DNA of 25,003 nt, from contig CAKUGM010000021.1 in the NCBI GenBank assembly GCA_934654625.1, positions 1 to 25,003 on the forward strand. Direction: 5' to 3'. A model generated the notes under the pieces. It was not told where the DNA came from and made no database searches. It was given only the letters and a program-made list of their open reading frames with translations. Source of the DNA: an uncultured Collinsella sp. GTDB lineage: Bacteria > Actinomycetota > Coriobacteriia > Coriobacteriales > Coriobacteriaceae. Made by a program: the position numbers and the translations under genes. The number at the start of each line of letters is the position of its first letter. The first letter of the stretch is position 1. This document shows positions 1 through 7,336 of the stretch, one piece after another.

Positions 1-3
1 CAT
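1..3 (-). CDS. Possible start codon of a leftward gene running off the window
   Basis: An ATG on the minus strand occupies the first three bases. It is preceded on that strand by a GGGGGAGG ribosome-binding sequence seven bases upstream and, further up, by an extended -10 promoter element. No protein sequence is visible, so the product cannot be named. Genes following uvrC vary between genomes, and I make no guess. Confidence 0.35.
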
Positions 4-38
4 GAGAGCGCCTCCCCCGTTGATTCAAACTATCGACC

Positions 39-47
39 AGTATAGCA
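39..47 (-). promoter_or_regulatory. Extended -10 promoter element for the gene at the left edge
   Basis: On the minus strand this reads TGCTATACT, an extended -10 (TGN plus TATACT, five of six matches to TATAAT). The -35 region about 17 bases upstream is poor, which is common for extended -10 promoters. It lies between the uvrC stop and the ribosome-binding site and ATG at the left edge, so that gene probably has its own start of transcription near position 32. Confidence 0.42.
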
Positions 48-79
48 ATGCGCCAAAGCCCTGCCCGCACGGAACGAAG

Positions 80-2116
80 CTATGCCTTCCGCCCAGGCCC
101 ATCGGCATCCGCATCGGCATCTCTCCCCCACGCGCGCAGTGTGTCATAGACCGCCTGAGCAACGTCGGAGGGGATGCCGCGCACCTGTGAGATCTCTTCG
201 GCACTTGCCGCACGCAGACGCTTCATGGATCCGAAGTGGCGCATGAGCGCCTTCTTGCGCGTGGGGCCCACGCCCTCGACCTCGTCGAGAATCGAGACGG
301 TCATCGCCTTGTCGCGCAGCTCGCGATGGAAGGTGATGGCAAAGCGGTGCGATTCATCGCGTACCTGCTTGATGAGGTAGAGCGAAGCGGAACCCGTGGG
401 AAGCACCACGGGCGTATCGTCCCAGGGAACGAAGACCTCCTCGTCGGCCTTGGCAAGACCGCAGACGGGAATATCGAGGCCCAAAGCCTCGAGCTGATTC
501 ATGGCTGCGGTGAGCTGTGGCTTGCCGCCGTCAACGACAAGCAGGTCCGGGCGCGAACCAAAGCGCTCGTCCGCCATGCGCTCTGGCGCGTAGCGGCGTC
601 CCAACACCTCGGACATCGACACGAAATCGTTTGCCTCATCGAGCTCCGCCCGAATCTTAAAGCGCCGGTACTGGCTCTTGTCGGCATGCCCGTTGGTGAA
701 TACCACCATCGAGGCCACCGTGAACTTGCCATGGATCGTCGAGATGTCGAAGCATTCGATGCGCAACGGCGGCGCATCGAGGGCAAGGGCGCTCTCCAGC
801 TGCAGCAGCGCCTGGTTGGTGCGGTCGTCGGAATAGCCGGTACGCATCATGTAGCGCATAAGCGCGTGGCGAGCATTGCGCGCGCACATCTCCAGCAGCC
901 GATGCTTCTCACCGCGCTGCGGACGATGGAGGACGCATTTACGGCCCCGCTTCTGGCTGAGCCACTCGCTCACAATCTGAGCATCTTCCAAGTCGCAGGC
1001 CACATCGACTTCCGCCGGAATATCCGAGGTCTCGTCGTAGTAGCGCTTGACGAATCCGGAAACGAGCTCCTCCTCATCCACATCGAGACCCTTGTCCAAA
1101 ATGAACTCGCAAGTGCGAACCGTGCGCCCCTCGCGCACGACGAAAACGCAGGCGCCCGCAATGGTCTCCTCGCGGTAGAAACCGATCAGGTCGATATCAA
1201 CGCTTGTGGGGAAAACCACTTGCTGGCGATCGTCGAGGCCATTGATGACCTCGAGGCGTCGCTTGATGCGCCCCGCACGCTCAAAGTCAAGATCGGCGGC
1301 AGCTTCGGCCATATCGTCTTTGAGTTCATCAATCAGTTCGCGGCGTTTGCCCGAAAGAAAGCGTTCAACGCGACGAACGTTTCTCGCATACTCCTCGCGC
1401 CCAATCATGCCCGCGCACACACCGGGACCGCGGCCCACATGATAATCAAAGCAAGGGCGGCCCTTCTCGGCGCATACGAGCTCGATGACGTCACTATCCG
1501 CCGGCTGTTTCTCAAGCAGACGGCGCACGTGTTTCCACCCCGTGCAGGATGCGCTACATATGGGCACAACCTTACGCAAGGTGTCAATCACGTCGCGTGC
1601 GGCGCGCGCATCCGTATAGGGGCCAAAGTAGCGCGTTCCGGCTCGGTGTCGCTCACGCGTGTACTTGATGGCGGGAAAAACGTCACCGTGCGTGACGGCG
1701 ATATAGGGATAGCTTTTGTCGTCCTTGAAGTCGACATTGAAGTAGGGGTGATGCTGCTCGATGAGGTTGCGCTCCAAAACGAGCGCTTCATGCTCGCTTT
1801 GAACCACCACGTAGTCAAAAGAAGCCACGAGCTGCATCATGAGCGGAATCTTCTGGCGATCATCGGTAAGCGTCACGTACTGCTTCATGCGTGCACGGAG
1901 GTTTTTGGCCTTACCCACGTAGATAACCTCACCGGCCGCGTCTTTCCATAGATAGCAGCCCGGATCGGTCGGAACGTGCGACACTTGCTCGGCAAGCGAG
2001 AGAACGCCAGGGGCGCTTTGCTTGACATGCTCTCGTGCAGCACGAGCATCAAAAGGACGAAGGACCTCAGAGGTAGCCTCGCTATCGCTTTTATCCACAT
2101 GACCCCCAGATGCCAT
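80..2116 (-). CDS. uvrC: Excinuclease ABC subunit C (UvrC)
   Basis: UvrC makes the 3' and 5' incisions around DNA lesions after UvrA and UvrB have located them. The 678-residue protein has the full family layout: an N-terminal GIY-YIG nuclease (about residues 48-125, with GCYLW and IYVGKA), four cysteines (187, 191, 222, 234) placed like the Fe-S ligands described for UvrC, a UVR domain that contacts UvrB (about 261-292), an RNase-H-like endonuclease (IECFDISTIHGK and VVDGGKPQL) and a C-terminal helix-hairpin-helix pair (EGVGPTRKKALMRHF onward). The N-terminus is about 40 residues longer than typical. The ATG at 2116 has only a weak ribosome-binding site, inside the upstream terminator hairpin; a GTG at codon 7 preceded by GGGGG is an alternative start. 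The identification is firm, the start less so. Confidence 0.97.
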   Translation of the reverse strand: MASGGHVDKSDSEATSEVLRPFDARAAREHVKQSAPGVLSLAEQVSHVPTDPGCYLWKDAAGEVIYVGKAKNLRARMKQYVTLTDDRQKIPLMMQLVASFDYVVVQSEHEALVLERNLIEQHHPYFNVDFKDDKSYPYIAVTHGDVFPAIKYTRERHRAGTRYFGPYTDARAARDVIDTLRKVVPICSASCTGWKHVRRLLEKQPADSDVIELVCAEKGRPCFDYHVGRGPGVCAGMIGREEYARNVRRVERFLSGKRRELIDELKDDMAEAAADLDFERAGRIKRRLEVINGLDDRQQVVFPTSVDIDLIGFYREETIAGACVFVVREGRTVRTCEFILDKGLDVDEEELVSGFVKRYYDETSDIPAEVDVACDLEDAQIVSEWLSQKRGRKCVLHRPQRGEKHRLLEMCARNARHALMRYMMRTGYSDDRTNQALLQLESALALDAPPLRIECFDISTIHGKFTVASMVVFTNGHADKSQYRRFKIRAELDEANDFVSMSEVLGRRYAPERMADERFGSRPDLLVVDGGKPQLTAAMNQLEALGLDIPVCGLAKADEEVFVPWDDTPVVLPTGSASLYLIKQVRDESHRFAITFHRELRDKAMTVSILDEVEGVGPTRKKALMRHFGSMKRLRAASAEEISQVRGIPSDVAQAVYDTLRAWGRDADADADGPGRKA

Positions 2117-2124
2117 TCAAATAA

Positions 2125-2157
2125 ACGATCCCCATGAGCATAGCCCACGGGGATCGT
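2125..2157 (-). terminator. Intrinsic terminator after the NlpC/P60 gene
   Basis: Perfect 9-bp inverted repeat (ACGATCCCC at 2125-2133, GGGGATCGT at 2149-2157) with a 15-base loop. On the minus strand the right arm is followed by TTTATTT, so it should end leftward transcripts from the endopeptidase gene that stops at 2179. It lies only eight bases before the annotated uvrC ATG, and the only GG-rich stretch near that start is part of the stem. Confidence 0.7.
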
Positions 2158-2178
2158 GCAAAACAAATTGAAGCAGCC

Positions 2179-3432
2179 TTACACCGGACTGCCGCCGCCG
2201 CAGAAGCCGCTGTCGTAGTCATAACTCGTGATGACGACGCCCTGGCCGTATCCGTTGGCGTGAATCACATTGCCACCACCGATGTAGATAGCAACATGGT
2301 AGATGACTCCGCCGCGCTGGTAGAACACCAAGTCGCCCGCCGAGAGCTGAGACGCCCTCGTCTTGAGACCCTTCGAGCACACCAAAGAATACTGGCTGCG
2401 CGAGGAGTGCGGGATGCTGATGCCAGCCTGCGCGTAGGCGTACTTAGTGAGGCCGGAGCAGTCCATCGCAACGCCGGGGTTCATGGCGCCAAGGCTATAG
2501 CTCACGCCAAGCTGCGTGCGGGCAGCGCCGATAACGATCGACGCCGTGGAGCCGGAGAGGCTCGATCCGCCGCCCGAAGATCCGGAGTTGCCAGAGTTGC
2601 CGGAGCTGCTGGAGCCGGAGTTGCCGGAGCTATGGGAGCCCGAACTGCTCGAGCCGGAGTTGCCGGAGTCCGTGGTCGAACCCGTAGAACCGGAGCCGCC
2701 GCTCGTCTGGGAGCTGGAACCACCGCTCGGCGCAGAGCCGCTCGCTGCAGCCTCCGCCGCTGCCTTAGCAGCTGCTTCCTGCTGCTTCTTGGCCTCGGCC
2801 TCACGCTCGGCCTTCAGCGCGCTTTGAAGCTCACTCGAAAGGCCGTTGACGTAGGATTCCGCTTCCCTCTGGGCAGATTCCAAGCTCGCCTCTTCTTCCT
2901 TCTGGTTATCCAGAAGGGTCTGAAGCTCGGTTTGAGCATCAGAGAGCTCTTGCTCTTTCTGCTTGAGCTCATCGACCATCGCATTGGTCTCGGCAATCTG
3001 ATCGCTGTTTGCCTCGGCGACCTTATTCGCATAGAAGATGTTCGAGATGATATCGGAGAAACTGGTAGAAGAAAGCACCATGTTCGTCAGCGACTGACCA
3101 CCGGATTTGTAGGAGGACGTGACGTTTTGTGCGAGATTCTGCTGAGCCTCGGAAACCTTGGCCTGCTTCTCTTCGATCTCGGGCTTGAGCTTTTCGATCT
3201 GCTCATTCGTGTCATCGATCTTGGCCGTCGTGTCTTCGACCTTGGCCTGAGCGATCTCAAGCTGTTGACTCAAAGAATCGAGCTGGGTCTGTGCAGCCGA
3301 GAGCTGGGAGCTCAGGTCTGCCGAAGACGCTGCATATGCGACACCAGACGGCACGGTCCCGAGGCCGATTACGATTGCGAGCGCAACGGTACCAACACGC
3401 TTAGCCGCTTTATAGCTACGTTTAGTCTGCAT
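2179..3432 (-). CDS. Secreted coiled-coil NlpC/P60 peptidoglycan endopeptidase
   Basis: A probable D,L-endopeptidase that cuts peptide stems of peptidoglycan outside the cell, of the CwlO/PcsB/RipA type. The 417-residue protein has a signal peptide (positively charged start, hydrophobic stretch about 13-30, AYA-AS cleavage site near 34), a long Gln/Glu/Ala-rich coiled coil (about 38-215), a Ser/Gly/Asn low-complexity linker (about 225-295), and a C-terminal NlpC/P60 domain. The catalytic Cys325 (DCSGLTKYAY), His379 (HVAIYIGGG) and a third polar residue, His391, are all present. I chose the ATG at 3432 because GAGG lies upstream of it; an in-frame TTG at 3453 would add seven residues ahead of the signal peptide. 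Coiled-coil members are often held inactive until a membrane complex such as FtsEX engages them; that is family knowledge, not visible here. Confidence 0.92.
   Translation of the reverse strand: MQTKRSYKAAKRVGTVALAIVIGLGTVPSGVAYAASSADLSSQLSAAQTQLDSLSQQLEIAQAKVEDTTAKIDDTNEQIEKLKPEIEEKQAKVSEAQQNLAQNVTSSYKSGGQSLTNMVLSSTSFSDIISNIFYANKVAEANSDQIAETNAMVDELKQKEQELSDAQTELQTLLDNQKEEEASLESAQREAESYVNGLSSELQSALKAEREAEAKKQQEAAAKAAAEAAASGSAPSGGSSSQTSGGSGSTGSTTDSGNSGSSSSGSHSSGNSGSSSSGNSGNSGSSGGGSSLSGSTASIVIGAARTQLGVSYSLGAMNPGVAMDCSGLTKYAYAQAGISIPHSSRSQYSLVCSKGLKTRASQLSAGDLVFYQRGGVIYHVAIYIGGGNVIHANGYGQGVVITSYDYDSGFCGGGSPV
2575..2745 (-). repeat. Low-complexity Ser/Gly/Asn linker repeat inside the NlpC/P60 gene
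   Basis: Imperfect short tandem repeats built on the word CCGGAGTTGCCGGAG encode runs of Gly-Asn-Ser-Gly-Ser-Ser. The stretch joins the coiled coil to the catalytic domain and is likely a flexible linker. Its copy number is likely to vary between strains through slippage in multiples of three bases. Confidence 0.75.
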
Positions 3433-3468
3433 TGTTCTAGCCTCATCAATCAAGCATTGGGTTCTACC

Positions 3469-3497
3469 ACTTTAGCAAAAGTCTCTGCCCGGCCCAA
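3469..3497 (-). promoter_or_regulatory. Candidate promoter of the NlpC/P60 gene
   Basis: On the minus strand TTGGGC (3492-3497) and TAAAGT (3469-3474) are separated by 17 bases, and the -10 is preceded by TGC, an extended -10. Transcription would start near 3462, giving a leader of about 30 bases. The match is moderate. The gap to the upstream gene (3433-3544) holds nothing else that I recognise and no clear terminator. Confidence 0.4.
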
Positions 3498-3544
3498 ACT
3501 TCGCACTATTCCTCCCCATCTATGTGGTTCATGCGAATAAGCCC

Positions 3545-4813
3545 TTAGCATTTACCAAAGCTATTGATCCAGTTAAGACGGGCGTAGAACCTCTGGGAAA
3601 GCGAATCTTGAGGATTGAGCAGGGGGCTTTTGCCCAATCCCGCGCGCACTGCCTCGTCAAACTTCGCGCGGAGAGCCGAGTCTTCGATGTTCTTGCGCAC
3701 GACACCTGCCGGCGGGACGCAGAACAAGAAGGGCTCATCGCAGCGGCGCTCCGACTCGGAAAGCGTCTGCGCCGGATCGTTTCCACATACGTATTTCTCA
3801 ACGATAGGCTTCACAAAGGGAACACCGGCGAGCGTCATGTAATACGAATTGCGGCCGGGACGGGCATTGATCTCGAGGAAATGCGGCTCTCCCTGGGCGT
3901 TATCCATCACATCGAAGTTGCCGTAGCCCTCGTATCCGACCTCTTTGCAGAATCGTGCGGCCGCCTCGAGCAGATCGGGACGGTCCTCGCCCAGAATGCA
4001 CAGCGGGTTACCGATTGCCTCGGGCCTATGGTCTTGCGCGAGCACATGACCGACGCATCCCAAAACCATTTCGCCCTGATGGCAAAACACCGTGACGGAA
4101 TGGAGGGATTCGTCGCGGTCCTCGAGGCATTCCTGAACCAAGAGATACTTGTCATACGACGAGTTCTTGACGTCACGAATGAGCTTGCGCAGGTAGTCGG
4201 CCGATTCGACGATGTATACCTTGTGCTTGTCCTCCAGCTCGGCATAGTGCCATTCCGCACTGTTTGCCGGCTTGGCGATCATCGGATAGGGCCCGCGGTC
4301 GATAACCTCATCATCGAGAAGCGGAAGCCCCTCGATAGGCTCAACGCTATCGGAGCAGGGAACGAGCCAGGTCTTGGGATAGGGCACGCCCAACCTCTCG
4401 CAGATAGCGTAAAACTGCTCTTTCATCGTGATCACGCTGAAAATGCCGTAATCGTTGTAAGGCACGGCAAAGCCATCGGCTTCGAGCGCCTGCTTGTTCT
4501 TGGAGAGCAGCTCCGCGTAAAAATCGCCGCTGCCAACGAGAAGCGGCTTTACCGACTGCCTCTCGCACTCCGGCAAAATCGTCTCACGCAGATACGCCAA
4601 AAGCCGCGCCTCGTCATCGACGCCATCGATCATACGATACTCGCAGTACTTGCTGCGACTCGTCGCCTTGATGTCAAATTGAGCAAGCACGATGGAATCG
4701 ATCCCATAGATCTCGTGGAACTGGCGTGTATAGGAGTAGCCCAGGATGTCGGCACCGAGCACGATGGGCTTGAATGTCTTCCCGATTTCGAGATTTCGCT
4801 GATCAACTGCCAT
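3545..4813 (-). CDS. ATP-grasp ligase resembling D-aspartate ligase of peptidoglycan cross-bridges
   Basis: The 422-residue protein has the ATP-grasp fold and matches the pattern I recall for Enterococcus faecium D-aspartate ligase: an N-terminal PIVLGADILGYSYTRQFHE segment, VGSGDFYAELLSKNKQ (93-107), PYNDYGIF (118-125), FYAICERLGVPYPKTWLV (134-151), an ATP-binding lysine in IAKPANS (Lys181), VQECL (226-230) and a metal-binding LEINARPGRNSYY (313-325). That enzyme activates D-Asp as an acyl phosphate and joins it to the side-chain amine of residue 3 of the peptidoglycan precursor. The gene starts 24 bases after murJ ends, in the same direction, which supports a role in lipid II maturation. 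The start has GGAGAG upstream. The amino acid substrate is inferred, and another amino acid ligase activity remains possible. Confidence 0.75.
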   Translation of the reverse strand: MAVDQRNLEIGKTFKPIVLGADILGYSYTRQFHEIYGIDSIVLAQFDIKATSRSKYCEYRMIDGVDDEARLLAYLRETILPECERQSVKPLLVGSGDFYAELLSKNKQALEADGFAVPYNDYGIFSVITMKEQFYAICERLGVPYPKTWLVPCSDSVEPIEGLPLLDDEVIDRGPYPMIAKPANSAEWHYAELEDKHKVYIVESADYLRKLIRDVKNSSYDKYLLVQECLEDRDESLHSVTVFCHQGEMVLGCVGHVLAQDHRPEAIGNPLCILGEDRPDLLEAAARFCKEVGYEGYGNFDVMDNAQGEPHFLEINARPGRNSYYMTLAGVPFVKPIVEKYVCGNDPAQTLSESERRCDEPFLFCVPPAGVVRKNIEDSALRAKFDEAVRAGLGKSPLLNPQDSLSQRFYARLNWINSFGKC

Positions 4814-4837
4814 AAGAATTAGCTCTCCATTCGGTAA

Positions 4838-6703
4838 TCAATGGTTGTTGCGTTGACGAGCAGGCAAAATGCGCCTGAAGATAGCATCGAAGAACGGGGC
4901 TTCGCTCACGCCCAGGAAAGAGGCGACGCCAAAGGAGGCGACAAGAGCGGGAAGGCCGCCGGCCAAGGAATACAGGACTCCGCGCAGCATGCCCATGCAG
5001 GGCCCGAAGGCGCTTGAAAGCGCCGTGAGGATAGCGTATCCCACGAGGGATCCAAGGATTCCCAGTCCAAACGCTCGCGCAACGCTGACAAGAACATTCT
5101 TCATGCCAAATGAACCGACCTCGGCACGCAAGCGCATTAAGGTTACCAAATCGACGGCCCCGTAGTACAGCATCGAGGAGAACGGAACGACATACAGGCC
5201 CCATTCACCGAACAGAGGGGTAAACACAAGGCAAAAGACGATTTGGATAACCGCCGCCACGCACACGGCAAACGCATAGAACTTCATGCGCATAAGCGAC
5301 GAGCAGGCCTTCTGCAAGAAGGACGAGAGTCCGTAAAACGGAAGCGTCAGAGAAAGCACAGCGAGGTACACGGCAGTCTGATGTGCCGACTCGGACGTGA
5401 ATTTGCCCGCTGCGAACACCGAGATCAGGGGTCCGGAAAACGTGATGAGCAGCATGGCGAGCGGAATCAGGGTGAACAGAAGGCGCCTGGTCCCCAGGTT
5501 GATCGTCGCGCGGAATGACTTCATGTCCTTCTTGACCACGAAGTCGGAAAGCTCCGTAAAGAGCGTGACCGATATGGGGATGACGAAAATAGAAAACGGG
5601 AGCACGTACCAAACGCGCGCGTAATACGAGATCGAGGCGCCGGCCGCAGTCACCGAAAGGGCGCAGCTCGACATGACCGCGTTGGTCGGGAACGCCGCAA
5701 AGGTGACGATCAGCGTAGGAAGGCCGATGGCAAGGGTGTCGCGCAGAGCAGGGTCATGCCAGTTGATACGCAGCTTGAAATGCACGCCATGGCGCTTGAG
5801 CGCAGGCCACTGCACAAGAACCTGAACGGCAACGCCGAGCGGATTCGCGATTGCGAGCACGAGCACGGCATCCTGCCATGCGATGCCCGCAGATTCAACG
5901 AGATAGCCGTACACCAGAAAACCGGCGATGAGCACGACGTTGTTCAGGATCGGCGCCACGTTGCTAACGTAGTAGTCGCGTTCGGCGTTAAGCACACCGG
6001 AAAACACCGAAGAGAGCGCATAGAAGATAATCTCGATCGCAAACCAACGGAAGAACCACACCGCCAGATCGAAATCGAAATCGCTGCTCGCTCCCACCGA
6101 CTGGGACAGAATGACGGGAGAGGCGAATACAAAGCCAAGAACGGTGAGGATCGCCATCAAAAGCAGCACGATCGACAGCAGGTTCGAGGCATATTCCAAT
6201 CCCGCCTCGGATCCCTTTTGCTTTTTGACCTTCATGTAAACAGGAAGGAAGGAGGTGATCAGCATGCCGCCCGCAACAAGCTCGTAGAGCACGTTGGGCA
6301 TCTGGTCGGCAACGGTATAAGAGCTCGCGATGCCCACAGCGCCAAGTGCCCAAGCCTGCACGACCGTCCTGAAAAAGCCGGTGATGCGGCTAAAGATAAC
6401 GATGTAGCTCAGGGCATTCGAAGATTTCTCCGCCGCCTTGATAGCCTCTCGCCCCTCTTTATCCCTGGTATCCCCTTCCGCGGCAGCGGGAACATCGGCC
6501 TTGGCCGGCTGTTCGGTCGCCGCAGGGGCAGCAGCCCCAAACGAGCTCTCCCCCTGCGCCGCGCGCATAAAGACTGTAGTGTCGTCTGCGCTTACGACAT
6601 CGGAATGAACGCCGCCATCATGGAGTGCTGAAGCGTTATCCGTGCTCGGGGTTTTAGCGGAACCGGCAAAATGAGCCCCACGGGGCGCTTGGTTATCAGA
6701 CAT
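4838..6703 (-). CDS. murJ: MurJ/MviN lipid II flippase with a long N-terminal cytoplasmic extension
   Basis: MurJ flips the peptidoglycan precursor lipid II to the outer face of the membrane. After about 95 polar, Ala/Ser/Asp-rich residues the 621-residue protein has the MOP-superfamily multispan body, with signature stretches SRITGFFRTVVQAWALG, ADQMPNVLYELVAGGMLITSFLPVY and about fourteen hydrophobic segments. The first part of the N-terminal extension is predicted disordered by composition and has no family counterpart in E. coli MurJ. The ATG at 6703 lies six bases after the ybaK stop, so the two are very likely co-transcribed and perhaps translationally coupled. The ATP-grasp ligase follows. 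This order places precursor modification and export together. Confidence 0.93.
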   Translation of the reverse strand: MSDNQAPRGAHFAGSAKTPSTDNASALHDGGVHSDVVSADDTTVFMRAAQGESSFGAAAPAATEQPAKADVPAAAEGDTRDKEGREAIKAAEKSSNALSYIVIFSRITGFFRTVVQAWALGAVGIASSYTVADQMPNVLYELVAGGMLITSFLPVYMKVKKQKGSEAGLEYASNLLSIVLLLMAILTVLGFVFASPVILSQSVGASSDFDFDLAVWFFRWFAIEIIFYALSSVFSGVLNAERDYYVSNVAPILNNVVLIAGFLVYGYLVESAGIAWQDAVLVLAIANPLGVAVQVLVQWPALKRHGVHFKLRINWHDPALRDTLAIGLPTLIVTFAAFPTNAVMSSCALSVTAAGASISYYARVWYVLPFSIFVIPISVTLFTELSDFVVKKDMKSFRATINLGTRRLLFTLIPLAMLLITFSGPLISVFAAGKFTSESAHQTAVYLAVLSLTLPFYGLSSFLQKACSSLMRMKFYAFAVCVAAVIQIVFCLVFTPLFGEWGLYVVPFSSMLYYGAVDLVTLMRLRAEVGSFGMKNVLVSVARAFGLGILGSLVGYAILTALSSAFGPCMGMLRGVLYSLAGGLPALVASFGVASFLGVSEAPFFDAIFRRILPARQRNNH

Positions 6704-6709
6704 GTGAGA

Positions 6710-7210
6710 CTAACCCTCCCTCACGATAGGAGCGACGACGGCTTGCGTGAATGCGACGAGGTCGCCCGGGGCGAGTTCGAGCTGATAGCCGCGCTTTCCG
6801 CCGGAAATGTAAATCGTGTCCCACAGCTCGCAGGTCTCATCGATGATCGTCTTGAATTGCTTCTTCATGCCCACAGGGCTGCATCCCCCGCGCACATAGC
6901 CAGTGGCGGCCAGAAGGTCTTTCATATGAAGCATGGCAAGGCTCTTCTGGGAAGCGGCCGAGGCGGCGCGCTTCAAGTCGAGCTCTTCGCACACGGGGAT
7001 GCAGCAAACGACATGCTCACCCGAAGGCGCCACCGTCACAAGCGTTTTGAAGCCCCGATCGGGGTCTTGGCCGAGCTGAGCTGCGATCATCTCGCCCAGG
7101 CCAGACTCCTCTTTGCCGTCGTCCTCGTAGGTGTGCAACGTATATGTAACGCCCGCACGTTCAAGCTCACGCATGGCGTTTGTCTTGGGCGTTTTCTCTA
7201 CTCGCGCCAC
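6710..7210 (-). CDS. ybaK: YbaK-type Cys-tRNA(Pro)/Cys-tRNA(Cys) deacylase
   Basis: This editing enzyme hydrolyses cysteine mischarged onto tRNA(Pro) by prolyl-tRNA synthetase. The 166 residues cover the whole YbaK fold: an N-terminal YTLHTYEDD segment, GFKTLVTVAPSGEHVVCCIPVCEELDLKRAA, the conserved Lys-containing AATGYVRGGCSPVGMKKQ substrate-binding stretch, and ELAPGDLVAFTQA near the end. The start is a GTG at 7210, chosen because AAGGAG lies five bases before it; the overlapping ATG two bases upstream is out of frame. It is the first gene of a probable ybaK-murJ-ligase unit. Nothing suggests a functional tie to wall synthesis beyond co-transcription. Confidence 0.93.
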   Translation of the reverse strand: MARVEKTPKTNAMRELERAGVTYTLHTYEDDGKEESGLGEMIAAQLGQDPDRGFKTLVTVAPSGEHVVCCIPVCEELDLKRAASAASQKSLAMLHMKDLLAATGYVRGGCSPVGMKKQFKTIIDETCELWDTIYISGGKRGYQLELAPGDLVAFTQAVVAPIVREG

Positions 7211-7258
7211 ATCGGCTCCTTATGGCATCTTCGTTTAGCCAATATCACTAAATCCATA

Positions 7259-7264
7259 AGTATA
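7259..7264 (-). promoter_or_regulatory. Candidate -10 element for the ybaK-murJ unit
   Basis: TATACT on the minus strand, five of six matches to the consensus, about 50 bases before the GTG start of ybaK. No convincing -35 element is seen 16-18 bases further up. The gap 7211-7336 holds no other recognisable element and no strong terminator for uvrA. Confidence 0.33.
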
Positions 7265-7336
7265 CCGACCGGCAAACGACAGCCTCGCTCGACGCGCGCG
7301 AATACACGCAAAGTCTCGCGACCAGTAGCTCAGCCC

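Noticed and set aside
2575..2745. CRISPR-like or mobile repeat array.
   Set aside because: The repeats are in frame and encode a Ser/Gly linker in a secreted enzyme; there are no regular spacers.
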